A DNA stretch of 64,000 bases from assembly GCA_038373865.1 (NCBI GenBank), contig JAXGGA010000021.1:375001-439000 (forward strand), given 5' to 3'. Shown here in pieces: positions 62,801 through 64,000 of this stretch (the first letter of the stretch is position 1; the number at the start of each line of letters is the position of its first letter). Source of the stretch: Uloborus plumipes (taxonomy: Eukaryota > Arthropoda > Arachnida > Araneae > Uloboridae). The position numbers and the translations under genes are program-made. Under the pieces are notes generated by a model, which did not search any database, had not been told where the DNA came from, and was given only the letters and a program-made list of their open reading frames with translations.

Positions 62801-63191
62801 AGATAAAAGTGTTAATTAAGAATTATTAGGCTGTATAAGAATTTATACCTTGTTTTGATATAGGTGATTTTCGACTTTAAGTCCATAATTAACCTGTCCA
62901 CTTAATTTTATCAATTATTTTGTGCAATAATAAATGCATGAGGCAAACTCTGCAAAATGTATTGTTCTATTTGTATCTATTAAAAGCTTTTGTTTTAAAT
63001 CTTATTTTACTGGTGCCACTTTTAAAGTGCTCATAATTTTCCAGTGGCCAGAAGCAAGTTTACTCTGTAGCTGTTTGCCTGAAGATACTCAAGATGAACA
63101 GTGGAGAAGGGCAATGGAGTATGTTAGTGCAGTTTCAGAGCTTAATTATATGACTCAAGTCGTTATCATGTTATATGAAGATCCTACAAAG
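12891..63191 (+). CDS. PPIP5K: PPIP5K gene, whole coding span in the window (3' end missing)
   Basis: Inositol hexakisphosphate and diphosphoinositol-pentakisphosphate kinase (VIP1 family). The family phosphorylates InsP6 or 5-InsP7 at the 1-position to give 1-InsP7 or InsP8, and its second domain removes that phosphate; it acts in the cytosol. Twenty-two exons join in phase to 902 codons. The ATP-grasp kinase domain starts near residue 52 ([17 protein letters not shown]) and includes [28 protein letters not shown] and [19 protein letters not shown]315, D327 and N329 occupy the metal-ligand positions of vertebrate PPIP5K2. The histidine phosphatase domain has the intact RHGDRTPK motif (394-401) and [18 protein letters not shown] near 826-843. 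Domain order and length match the animal family. The serine-rich C-terminal tail and stop codon lie beyond the window. Introns make up about 95% of the span. Confidence 0.97.
13107..13745. mobile_element. hAT-type MITE, CCGATTAATCGG family, copy 2
   Basis: Ends TTGGGATGCACCGAT and ATCGGTGCATCCCTA are flanked by a perfect 8-bp duplication TTAACTAG (13099-13106 and 13746-13753). The first 45 bases closely match copy 1 at 1010, including gataagcaaattgg and ccgattaatcggctgttgat. The right end lost part of the palindrome array. It lies in PPIP5K intron 1. Confidence 0.9.
13746..14651. other. Intron 1 segment with T, CA and TA simple repeats
   Basis: No exon is seen. A T run (about 14550-14572), (CA)n (about 14606-14628) and (TA)n (about 14631-14651) precede the LTR-like element. 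Two short minus-strand frames here are not protein-like. Confidence 0.5.
14652..15240 (-). mobile_element. Candidate solo LTR (minus strand)
   Basis: On the minus strand this block begins TGTTACAAATCTTG and ends GGACTCGTTACA, the TG...CA termini of an LTR with a short inverted repeat TGTTAC/GTTACA. A TATA box (TATAAAAAGC on the minus strand, near 14960-14970) lies upstream of an AATAAA (near 14712-14724) in the right order for U3-R-U5. Flanks are TA repeats, so the target duplication cannot be read. No internal retroelement genes adjoin it, which suggests a solo LTR. Confidence 0.6.
15241..15353. repeat. Inverted repeat spaced by (TA)n
   Basis: CCGTGCTAGGAATGCCACTG at 15270 is matched in inverse at 15331-15353, and (TA)n tracts flank and separate the arms. 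The right arm is the end of the MITE at 15334. The left arm looks like the end of a second copy in opposite orientation. Confidence 0.8.
15334..15655. mobile_element. Candidate hAT-like MITE in intron 1
   Basis: Ends CAGTGGCATTCCTAGCACGG and AAGTAGCAATGCTACTG form an imperfect inverted repeat (CAGTRGCATTsCTA). The flanks are AT-rich and can only be matched loosely (atatatat / taaatata). The inside has repeated gtgtcac and C-run segments and is non-coding. Confidence 0.55.
15668..16214. mobile_element. pogo/Tigger-like MITE
   Basis: Inverted ends CAGTGAAACTTCGGTAACTC and TTTACCGAGGTTCCACTG are flanked by TA (15666-15667 and 16215-16216). CAGTGRAAC ends with TA targets are typical of Tigger elements. 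Internal ctcgac repeats extend the terminal motif. No transposase frame is seen. Confidence 0.85.
16215..20403. other. PPIP5K intron 1, distal part
   Basis: AT-rich intron. It holds an A run (about 19438-19467) and T runs. A 72-residue open frame at 18242-18460 has no start or splice support and no family resemblance. I see no further exon, though short alternative 5' exons cannot be excluded. Confidence 0.5.
20404..20577 (+). CDS. PPIP5K: PPIP5K exon 2 (residues 36-93), start of kinase domain
   Basis: Acceptor tttttaaag, donor gtaagt, phase 0 to 0, 58 codons. After an acidic linker ([10 protein letters not shown]) comes [20 protein letters not shown], the conserved start of the ATP-grasp kinase domain with the paired lysines (61-62) that contact inositol phosphate in the vertebrate enzyme. 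It ends EDVILN, which joins directly to EPVEKW of the next exon. Confidence 0.95.
20578..21292. other. Intron 2 with long (AT)n microsatellite
   Basis: No exon. A TA/AT simple repeat runs at about 20768-20843, with one ATTATATA interruption. T runs flank it. Confidence 0.7.
21293..21438 (+). CDS. PPIP5K: PPIP5K exon 3 (residues 94-142), kinase domain
   Basis: Acceptor ccttgtag, donor gtatat, phase 0 to 2. It encodes [20 protein letters not shown] and then [20 protein letters not shown], close to vertebrate PPIP5K. The last codon (Arg) is split across the intron as AG/A. Confidence 0.95.
21439..22912. other. Intron 3
   Basis: AT-rich, no exon seen. Around 21700-21840 there are degenerate phrases such as ggtaactcgacaaatgctgag that resemble the inside of the Tigger-like MITE at 15668, possibly an old fragment. 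Confidence 0.4.
22913..22998 (+). CDS. PPIP5K: PPIP5K exon 4 (residues 142-171), kinase domain
   Basis: Acceptor ttggcgcag, donor gtatgt, phase 2 to 1. It encodes [20 protein letters not shown] and DRESENPS, matching the vertebrate RREVY..LPRYAVLNRD segment of the kinase domain. Confidence 0.95.
23271..24095. repeat. Five-copy tandem array, 165-bp unit
   Basis: Exactly 5 x 165 bp starting at 23271, 23436, 23601, 23766 and 23931. Units run from tttagaacaagcatgattc to ccccaaccaaagtga. They are essentially identical; the one difference I noticed is a C to T in the fourth unit (gaaagctcc, about 23917). The array lies in PPIP5K intron 4. Units have no open frame and no transposon ends. Near-identity means recent amplification or strong homogenisation, or possibly an assembly effect. 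Confidence 0.95.
24096..25348. other. Intron 4, distal part, with an old dispersed repeat
   Basis: No exon. The segment around 24720-24960 (gatcacagtgacttcctgtc ... ataggttatcttgc) is a diverged relative of 35370-35660 (ggtcacagtgacctcctatc ... acaggttatcctcc), so both are likely fragments of one old repeat family. Confidence 0.5.
25349..25497 (+). CDS. PPIP5K: PPIP5K exon 5 (residues 171-220), ATP-binding core
   Basis: Acceptor tttttcttag, donor gtaaaa, phase 1 to 0. It encodes [20 protein letters not shown], then [20 protein letters not shown] and GGSQRLFRK. The FVEKP...EDHN and [16 protein letters not shown] blocks are among the most conserved in the family and include nucleotide- and inositol-phosphate-binding residues in vertebrate structures. 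Confidence 0.97.
25498..26260. other. Intron 5, no feature seen
   Basis: AT-rich intron sequence with T runs. No exon, transposon end or structured repeat was recognised. Confidence 0.5.
26261..26362 (+). CDS. PPIP5K: PPIP5K exon 6 (residues 221-254), kinase domain
   Basis: Acceptor gttgtgcag, donor gtatgt, 34 codons, phase 0 to 0. It encodes [20 protein letters not shown] and [14 protein letters not shown], matching the family's [17 protein letters not shown] hinge region once joined to the next exon. Confidence 0.97.
26501..27581 (+). mobile_element. piggyBac-like transposon relic
   Basis: Left end CCCATTCTCGTCC and right end GGCCAGAAATGGG form an imperfect inverted repeat. TTAA follows on the right (27582-27585), and the left flank CTAA looks like a mutated TTAA. 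Both subterminal regions carry TGCGTATACGCAACATTT. The inside encodes a broken piggyBac-type transposase (27032-27422). Confidence 0.8.
27032..27422 (+). pseudogene. piggyBac transposase fragment, broken
   Basis: Translation gives [15 protein letters not shown], an in-frame stop (about 27118), then [20 protein letters not shown] and [21 protein letters not shown] frame change then leads to [18 protein letters not shown]. The order KLW - D-NFF - TARENR - W-N matches the C-terminal half of piggyBac DDE transposases. The stop and frameshift make it inactive. Confidence 0.8.
27582..27939. other. Intron 6, distal part
   Basis: AT-rich with several gttaacaaaa repeats (27730-27800). No exon seen. 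Confidence 0.5.
27940..28101 (+). CDS. PPIP5K: PPIP5K exon 7 (residues 255-308), kinase domain
   Basis: Acceptor catttttag, donor gtaaat, 54 codons, phase 0 to 0. It encodes [20 protein letters not shown], then [20 protein letters not shown] and [14 protein letters not shown]. The [14 protein letters not shown] block is nearly identical to the vertebrate enzymes. Confidence 0.97.
28102..28611. other. Intron 7, proximal part
   Basis: AT-rich sequence before the fold-back element. No exon or repeat structure recognised. Confidence 0.5.
28612..29271. mobile_element. Long fold-back element, arms about 300 bp
   Basis: CAGGGTGTCCACTCCAATCG at the left is matched by its inverse at the right, with TA on both outer sides (28610-28611 and 29272-29273). 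The two halves are near-perfect inverse copies for about 300 bp around a short spacer (about 28911-28965). Arms include matching phrases such as gaccgagttatgacgttttg and its inverse. A TA target and long arms suggest a Tc1/mariner-derived fold-back MITE. Transcribed within intron 7 it would form a long hairpin. Confidence 0.9.
29272..29777. other. Intron 7, distal part
   Basis: AT-rich; it ends in a polypyrimidine tract feeding the exon 8 acceptor. Nothing else recognised. Confidence 0.5.
29778..29899 (+). CDS. PPIP5K: PPIP5K exon 8 (residues 309-349), kinase catalytic core
   Basis: Acceptor tattttag, donor gtttgt, phase 0 to 2. It encodes [20 protein letters not shown] and [21 protein letters not shown]315, D327 and N329 occupy the Mg2+-ligand positions of vertebrate PPIP5K2, so the kinase site looks intact. 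The last codon (Gly) is split GG/A. Confidence 0.97.
30265..30366 (+). CDS. PPIP5K: PPIP5K exon 9 (residues 349-383), kinase-phosphatase linker
   Basis: Acceptor atatttcag, donor gtatga, phase 2 to 2. It encodes [20 protein letters not shown] and [14 protein letters not shown]. The family's IVPTTSGTMMELRC is recovered when joined to the next exon, with Phe and Lys replacing Ser and Thr. Confidence 0.95.
30413..31940. mobile_element. hAT-like element in intron 9
   Basis: Ends CAGGGCTTCCCAAACTTTTT and CCACAGTTTGGGAAGCCATTG are inverted repeats, and GCGGACCCCT/AGGGGTCCGTGG subterminal matches extend them. I found no clear 8-bp flanking duplication. The inside is A/T- and C-run rich, with no intact transposase. 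Terminal style is that of hAT elements. Confidence 0.75.
32014..32100 (+). CDS. PPIP5K: PPIP5K exon 10 (residues 383-412), phosphatase RHG motif
   Basis: Acceptor tttactttag, donor gtatgg, phase 2 to 2. It encodes [20 protein letters not shown] and [16 protein letters not shown] carries the catalytic His of the histidine acid phosphatase branch 2 fold; the motif is intact (R394-H395-G396). Confidence 0.97.
32101..33786. other. Intron 10, proximal part
   Basis: AT-rich. Short open frames at 32514-32732 and 32982-33164 lack splice support and protein similarity. A G-rich patch at 33730-33770 (gaggggggaaaa) borders the next element. No exon seen. Confidence 0.5.
33787..34603. mobile_element. 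hAT-like MITE, GTACGATCGTAC family
   Basis: Ends CATACCTGCCAACTTGTACG and ACATGTTGGCAGGTATG are flanked directly by CGAATG on both sides (33781-33786 and 34604-34609). Left-end GTACG/CGTAC half-sites are iterated, including GTACGATCGTAC near 33842. A 6-bp duplication is short for hAT, so the superfamily is uncertain. No coding sequence. Confidence 0.7.
34695..34869. mobile_element. Short C/G-run MITE, copy 2 (inverse of 7470)
   Basis: Starts CAGGGATGCCATTTCAAG and ends CGAAATGACTGGCCTG. The flanks ATTATGCA / ATTATGAG agree at 6 of 8 bases. The whole 175 bp is an inverse match to 7470-7641. Confidence 0.8.
34886..35288. mobile_element. TTAA-flanked (piggyBac-like) MITE
   Basis: TTAA on both sides (34882-34885 and 35289-35292) encloses inverted ends CCCTCTCGCTGCG and CGCAGCGAGACGG. 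Non-coding. It has the same architecture as 10125-10720 but different ends, so it is probably a different family. Confidence 0.8.
35289..36659. other. Intron 10, distal part
   Basis: No exon. It holds the old repeat fragment at 35370-35660 related to 24720-24960. A patch of paired ccggtatttt / aaaataccgg motifs (35732-35805) resembles a hAT subterminal region with no partner end that I could find. Confidence 0.45.
36660..36735 (+). CDS. PPIP5K: PPIP5K exon 11 (residues 412-437), phosphatase domain
   Basis: Acceptor aatgatttag, donor gtgagc, phase 2 to 0. It encodes [20 protein letters not shown] and PKQLQ, matching the family's [20 protein letters not shown]. Confidence 0.95.
36812..36921 (+). 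CDS. PPIP5K: PPIP5K exon 12 (residues 438-474), phosphatase domain
   Basis: Acceptor attctccccag, donor gtaagt, phase 0 to 2, only 76 bp after exon 11. It encodes [20 protein letters not shown] and [17 protein letters not shown], matching the family's EVLDI..LL.E....IEE...KLEQLK.VLEM helix. Confidence 0.95.
36922..37441. other. Intron 12, proximal part
   Basis: AT-rich sequence without a recognised feature before the hAT element. Confidence 0.5.
37442..38523. mobile_element. hAT-type element, CCGAAGCTTCGG family
   Basis: Ends TAGAGATGGAACGAAGC and GCTTTGTTCCATCTCTA are flanked by the 8-bp duplication GTTTAAAC (37434-37441 and 38524-38531). CCGAAGCTTCGG occurs perfectly at 37472, 38448 and 38471, with an ACGAAGCTTCGG variant at the left end. 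Internal tandem-like duplication near 38200-38350 (aattaatttaagaatg ... cagtaagctgaaaat twice). No transposase seen. Confidence 0.88.
38524..39084. other. Intron 12, middle
   Basis: T-rich sequence. The 136-residue frame at 38636-39046 is low complexity (Phe/Leu/Ile from T runs) and not a plausible protein. Confidence 0.5.
39085..40536 (+). mobile_element. Second non-autonomous Helitron
   Basis: The 5' end is TC (39085-39086) after A, leading into a TATA-rich start and a (GTTC/GTTT)n tract. The 3' end has the hairpin GCACGG-gcatcg-CCGTGC (about 40507-40523), then GGGTACTGCTAG ending at 40536 and followed by T. The layout is the same as 4756-8312 but the sequence differs. Internally two diverged phrases repeat (gtcgtaaagtttgg near 39832 and 40078; gacattttcggtaacaccg near 40033). 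Confidence 0.8.
40682..40767 (+). CDS. PPIP5K: PPIP5K exon 13 (residues 474-503), phosphatase domain
   Basis: Acceptor cttgtttcag, donor gtattg, phase 2 to 1. It encodes [20 protein letters not shown] and PRRSSSDE. The [13 protein letters not shown] block is highly conserved. The following R/S-rich stretch is the variable loop where animal PPIP5Ks differ in length. Confidence 0.96.
40768..41803. other. Intron 13, proximal part
   Basis: AT-rich; G run near 40882-40893. A 3'-splice-like site at 41430 opens a short frame (41431-41529) that ends in a stop without a phase-compatible donor, so I do not call an exon. Confidence 0.5.
41804..41953. repeat. Near-perfect hairpin MITE, about 65-bp arms
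   Basis: ATATCTGTACCTCAGAACCA at the left is the exact inverse of the right end. Arms of about 65 bp with few mismatches (left agtagagggg, right cccctgtacc) surround a loop of about 16 nt. A diverged, longer relative lies at 56909-57305. Confidence 0.92.
41954..42685. other. Intron 13, between hairpin and cassette candidate
   Basis: AT-rich with a GGGGTGGGGGTGGGGG patch near 42370. A 35-nt exon-like unit at 42594-42628 (cag / gtaagt) does not fit the PPIP5K reading phase. Confidence 0.45.
42686..42775 (+). CDS. PPIP5K: Candidate 90-nt cassette exon of PPIP5K
   Basis: Acceptor atatttacag, donor gtattg, exactly 30 codons, phase 1 to 1, so it can be skipped or included between exons 13 and 14 without a frame change. 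In that frame it reads [20 protein letters not shown] and LENSSFPNT with no stop. It would lengthen the variable loop between KVQL and [12 protein letters not shown], where family members tolerate insertions. The shape is right, but I recognise no homologue and chance is possible. Confidence 0.5.
42776..43846. other. Intron 13, before the hAT nest
   Basis: AT-rich. It contains a short agagatgag iteration near 43714-43751. The 86-residue frame at 43083-43343 has no splice or homology support. Confidence 0.45.
44335..45346. mobile_element. hAT-like element nested in 43847-47679
   Basis: Inverted ends CAGGGCTGCCAACTACTACG and ATGTTGGCAGCCCTG. The left end iterates TACGCA-type motifs (ctacgcatttagcgtagtcactacgc). 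Flanks gacggtg / gacgtgt are only roughly alike, so the target duplication is eroded. Non-coding. Confidence 0.75.
45881..46094. mobile_element. Small inverted-repeat insertion in the hAT element
   Basis: Ends CAGGGTTAGAAATC and AAATTCGAACCCTG form an imperfect inverted repeat around repeated ACTGGTC/GACCAGT motifs. No matching flanking duplication, so boundaries are tentative. Confidence 0.5.
46320..46663 (+). pseudogene. hAT transposase C-terminal (dimerisation) relic
   Basis: Reads [18 protein letters not shown], then SPFAWWKKN, a one-base frame slip in an A run, then [20 protein letters not shown] and [20 protein letters not shown], ending at a stop (46661). The [11 protein letters not shown] and [14 protein letters not shown] elements define the hAT C-terminal dimerisation domain. 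The upstream catalytic part is missing. Confidence 0.85.
47680..49225. other. Intron 13, after the hAT nest
   Basis: AT-rich sequence with no recognised exon or transposon end. Confidence 0.5.
49226..50031. mobile_element. Inverted-repeat element with iterated GAATGAAAGGGGCAC
   Basis: The left TCGCACATCCAGAATGAAAG and its continuation GGGCACATCTCAAAA are matched in inverse at the right to give arms of about 34 bp. The motif tGAAAGGGGCAC recurs inside near 49418, 49779 (inverse) and 49806. No clear flanking duplication and no transposase. Superfamily unknown. Confidence 0.7.
50313..50435 (+). CDS. PPIP5K: PPIP5K exon 14 (residues 503-544), phosphatase domain
   Basis: Acceptor taactttcag, donor gtatgc, phase 1 to 1. 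It encodes [20 protein letters not shown] and [20 protein letters not shown], almost identical to family members. The preceding intron is 9.5 kb, the longest in the conserved part of the gene. Confidence 0.97.
50436..51223. other. Intron 14, proximal part
   Basis: AT-rich sequence, no feature recognised. Confidence 0.5.
51224..52057 (-). mobile_element. pogo/Tigger-type deletion derivative
   Basis: Perfect inverted ends CAGTGAAGCACCGTTTATAC / GTATAAACGGTGCTTCACTG are flanked by TA (51222-51223 and 52058-52059). ACGTATAAA is iterated next to both ends. The interior retains only the end of a transposase on the minus strand (51436-51900). Confidence 0.92.
51436..51900 (-). pseudogene. Tigger/pogo transposase C-terminal remnant
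   Basis: On the minus strand an open frame reads [20 protein letters not shown], an acidic middle ([12 protein letters not shown]) and then [20 protein letters not shown], ending with LQPKITKYF before the stop. The WA-V-TIKNCF segment and the terminal QxKITxYF/FF are the usual C-terminus of Tigger-like transposases. The DNA-binding and DDE domains are deleted. Confidence 0.85.
52058..54789. other. Intron 14, middle
   Basis: Long AT-rich stretch with A and T runs. I see no exon, inverted-repeat element or tandem repeat. Short frames at 52798, 53909 and 54322 are not supported. Confidence 0.5.
54790..55420. mobile_element. Long fold-back element, GGGTGGGGCG ends
   Basis: GGGTGGGGCGAAAAATAAAA at the left is the inverse of TTTTCATTTTTCGCCCCACCC at the right, with TA on both outer sides (54788-54789 and 55421-55422). 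The halves are inverse copies for about 290 bp, for example tcagggggcgctgcgatcgc with its inverse near 55283, around a short AT-rich centre. Likely a mariner-derived fold-back MITE. Confidence 0.9.
55421..56329. other. Intron 14, distal part
   Basis: AT-rich. The segment 56040-56110 (gtgacccgcaagctgtagag, gtgggcatcactt) looks like one end of a hAT-like element, but I could not pair it with a left end. Confidence 0.45.
56330..56451 (+). CDS. PPIP5K: PPIP5K exon 15 (residues 544-584), phosphatase domain
   Basis: Acceptor ttactgtag, donor gtattt, phase 1 to 0. It encodes [20 protein letters not shown] and [20 protein letters not shown], matching the family's [22 protein letters not shown] block. 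Confidence 0.97.
56452..56908. other. Intron 15, proximal part
   Basis: AT-rich, then a C-rich segment (56690-56870) with low-complexity proline-type frames on both strands. No exon. Confidence 0.5.
56909..57305. mobile_element. Diverged relative of the 41804 hairpin MITE
   Basis: Starts TGTACTTCAGAACCAGACTA and ends GTTTAGCTCTGAGGTACA, matching the ends of 41804-41953 (TGTACCTCAGAACCAGACTA). An internal cagactaatgtaattccatttttg repeats the end motif near 57072. Longer and less regular than the 150-bp copy. Confidence 0.75.
57306..57817. other. Intron 15, distal part
   Basis: AT-rich with a T run near 57618. Nothing else recognised. Confidence 0.5.
57818..57930 (+). CDS. PPIP5K: PPIP5K exon 16 (residues 585-622), phosphatase domain
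   Basis: Acceptor atattttcag, donor gtaagt, phase 0 to 2. It encodes [20 protein letters not shown] and [39 protein letters not shown] is invariant in the animal enzymes. The last part is the variable acidic loop. Confidence 0.97.
58019..58085 (+). CDS. PPIP5K: PPIP5K exon 17 (residues 622-644), phosphatase domain
   Basis: Acceptor atttttgcag, donor gtgaat, phase 2 to 0. It encodes [20 protein letters not shown] and EK, matching the family's VK..LHE.LQ.DR.F..EDYEK. Confidence 0.95.
58346..58354 (+). CDS. PPIP5K: Candidate 9-nt microexon (Lys-Lys-His) of PPIP5K
   Basis: A strong polypyrimidine tract and acceptor (ctttcag) and a perfect donor (gtaagt) bracket exactly nine bases, AAGAAGCAT. 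Neighbouring exons are both phase 0 here, so inclusion adds Lys-Lys-His between FEK644 and LNPTKARS without changing frame. Vertebrate enzymes read EDYEKLTP directly, so skipping gives the family sequence. An alternatively used microexon is the best reading; tissue use is unknown. Confidence 0.6.
58454..58595 (+). CDS. PPIP5K: PPIP5K exon 18 (residues 645-692), phosphatase domain
   Basis: Acceptor acttctttcag, donor gtgatt, phase 0 to 1. It encodes [20 protein letters not shown], then [20 protein letters not shown] and KEDPRLQ. The IKNPVK-C--VY-L-Q-L segment and the DPR spacing fit the family. Confidence 0.96.
58596..59640. other. Intron 18, proximal part
   Basis: AT-rich with A runs near 59190 and a GGGAGGGGGGGGG patch near 59574. 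The reading frame of exon 18 stays open past its donor into low-complexity Leu/Ile sequence, which is intron. No exon seen. Confidence 0.5.
59641..59949 (+). mobile_element. tRNA-derived SINE (plus strand)
   Basis: A 14-bp flanking duplication with one mismatch (CATGTATTTGATTT 59627-59640, CATGTATTTCATTT 59950-59963) brackets a block. Its head has tRNA-like promoter boxes: A-box-like CGATCGGTAAAGC and B-box-like GGTTCCTGGGTCCAATGCC. The body is unrelated to tRNA. It differs from the 5367-5583 SINE, so two families are present. Open frames across it are not genes. Confidence 0.8.
60025..60717. mobile_element. hAT-type MITE, CGCGGATCCGCG family
   Basis: Starts TAGGGATGAAAATC and ends GAACTGTTTTCATCCC, flanked by the perfect 8-bp duplication TGTAAGTT (60017-60024 and 60718-60725). 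The left end has CCGCGGATCCGCG (about 60041) and further cttccgc/ccgcgatc half-sites. Non-coding. Confidence 0.88.
60856..61082 (+). CDS. PPIP5K: PPIP5K exon 19 (residues 692-767), phosphatase domain
   Basis: Acceptor atttacag, donor gtaagc, phase 1 to 0; the largest exon in the window. It encodes [20 protein letters not shown], then [32 protein letters not shown] and [35 protein letters not shown] and [15 protein letters not shown] blocks are family hallmarks. Confidence 0.97.
61083..61316. other. Intron 19
   Basis: Short AT-rich intron ending in an unusual acceptor (cattttaag) with a weak pyrimidine tract. Confidence 0.6.
61317..61459 (+). CDS. PPIP5K: PPIP5K exon 20 (residues 768-815), phosphatase domain
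   Basis: Acceptor cattttaag, donor gtaggt (weaker than usual), phase 0 to 2. It encodes [20 protein letters not shown], then [20 protein letters not shown] and NVNRLNPM, matching EYGI...EKL.I..G.C.PL..KIR.DL.R. Confidence 0.96.
61460..62633. other. Intron 20
   Basis: AT-rich with T runs near 61491 and 62366. No exon or repeat recognised. Open frames at 61702 and 62450 are not supported. Confidence 0.5.
62634..62748 (+). CDS. PPIP5K: PPIP5K exon 21 (residues 815-853), phosphatase domain
   Basis: Acceptor tttgtttag, donor gtaagt, phase 2 to 0. It encodes [20 protein letters not shown] and [39 protein letters not shown] carries the second conserved phosphatase motif and is nearly invariant. 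Confidence 0.97.
62749..63044. other. Intron 21
   Basis: Short AT-rich intron; it ends ataattttccag. Nothing else recognised. Confidence 0.6.
63045..63191 (+). CDS. PPIP5K: PPIP5K exon 22 (residues 854-902), last exon in window
   Basis: Acceptor aattttccag, donor gtagat, 49 codons, phase 0 to 0. It begins [14 protein letters not shown], which has no counterpart in vertebrate PPIP5K (LLDETQDAQW), then continues [20 protein letters not shown] and [15 protein letters not shown], a very strong family match. The next exon should begin with the conserved SEERFHVELHFSPG region and lies beyond the window. Confidence 0.95.
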
Positions 63192-64000
63192 GTAGATCTT
63201 TTATTTATGTACTTATTTATTTTGTTTATAATTTTTACATTGTATATTTCTCATAGTTGGTAAGTTGTAGCTGTGATGTGGGAGCCATTTTTTTACGTAT
63301 GATATCTAGTTGTATTTAAAATATGTGCAATCAACTAGTGATTACTGGATCCTGCAGTTGTGATACTAATTTTTGTGTTAAATTTTGATTTCATGATTGA
63401 GTTTCAGAAAATACTAGTTGCTGTACGCTTATGTAAATCATGTTTGTTCTAAACAGTTTCGATTCAATAAAGTGGCCGATTACATAAAGCAGCTATTTCA
63501 AAATAGCTGGATTTTGTTCTCTTTTTGACAATTTAATTTATAAATGGTTGTGTCAATTAACCGGCACTCACAATTCCATGACTCTATAGGAGTCAAAGGA
63601 GAGGGTTTGGCTTTGGGACAGGGGATGTGGGCATTTTCAAAAGTGTGGTTATAAGTCATTTTGAGTCATAAATAGTGGATTTATGGCTTATTTATAGAAT
63701 TATGTCTCTAACATACACCTTTAGGCTTTTAGGCACTTAAGAAAGGGGTTCATGACCCCTTAGATCCATACTTGTCAGGAGTCTTCTCTCTATATAAACT
63801 TGTTAGTCATCTTATGATACATGTTTCTTTGGAAGTACTATACTTCTATAGACTTATGGGTGTTAACTGCAAAAAAAAAAAAAAGAGTTTGAATGTAATC
63901 ACACTAGTTTTTATAGATTCTCTATCAGTATCGGTTAAATACATCTGACAAATTGGTAAATATTGTCCTGTATCATACGCATCCAGCATTGCTGCAGACC
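63192..64000. other. Intron 22, to window end
   Basis: AT-rich intron sequence. I looked for the expected next PPIP5K exon (ERFHVELHFSPG) and did not find it, so the gene continues past the window. Confidence 0.6.

Noticed and set aside
63084..63085. Alternative acceptor in exon 22 (cctgaag) that would remove the 14-residue insertion
   Set aside because: It puts exon 22 out of frame with exon 21.

Overview
The window is animal nuclear DNA: AT-rich, split into many short exons with GT-AG introns, and crowded with DNA transposon remains. The only host gene I can support is PPIP5K (VIP1 family), the diphosphoinositol pentakisphosphate kinase / histidine acid phosphatase, on the + strand. It runs from 12874 past 63191 and leaves the window before its 3' end. 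Protein identity points to an arthropod. The mix of hAT MITEs, Helitrons, piggyBac-like and pogo-like elements and CR1-type LINE remains would suit a spider or other arachnid, but that assignment is inference.

Layout. 1-12.8 kb is upstream of the first coding exon and is almost all mobile DNA: a hAT MITE (1010-1744), a 1.7 kb inverted-repeat element with an internal 24-bp minisatellite (2348-4071), a Helitron (4756-8312) carrying a SINE and a 2 kb hAT element, a TTAA-flanked MITE (10125-10720), a second hAT MITE family (11320-11916) and a CR1-like LINE relic split by a pogo-like MITE (about 12150-12770).

12.9-63.2 kb is the PPIP5K gene. I place 22 constitutive coding exons that join in phase without a stop to give 902 codons. 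I add two candidate alternative exons: a 9-nt microexon (58346-58354) and a 90-nt cassette (42686-42775). Exons up to 30366 encode the N-terminal segment and ATP-grasp kinase domain, which makes 1-InsP7 and InsP8. Exons from 32014 encode the histidine acid phosphatase domain, which removes the 1-position pyrophosphate. The disordered C-terminal tail lies beyond the window.

The introns hold most of the sequence. They contain a 5 x 165-bp tandem array (23271-24095), a piggyBac transposase relic (26501-27581), two long fold-back elements (28612-29271 and 54790-55420), a second Helitron (39085-40536), a nest of hAT elements (43847-47679), a pogo/Tigger relic (51224-52057) and a tRNA-derived SINE beside a hAT MITE (59641-60717).

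The most unusual non-coding signal is shared by three separate hAT families. Each carries three perfect copies of its own 12-bp palindrome near its ends. All three palindromes have the form CCGA-4 bp-TCGG, with centres TTAA, AGCT or GTAC. This looks like one recognition site diversified between families. All calls come from reading the sequence by eye; no database search or RNA data were available.
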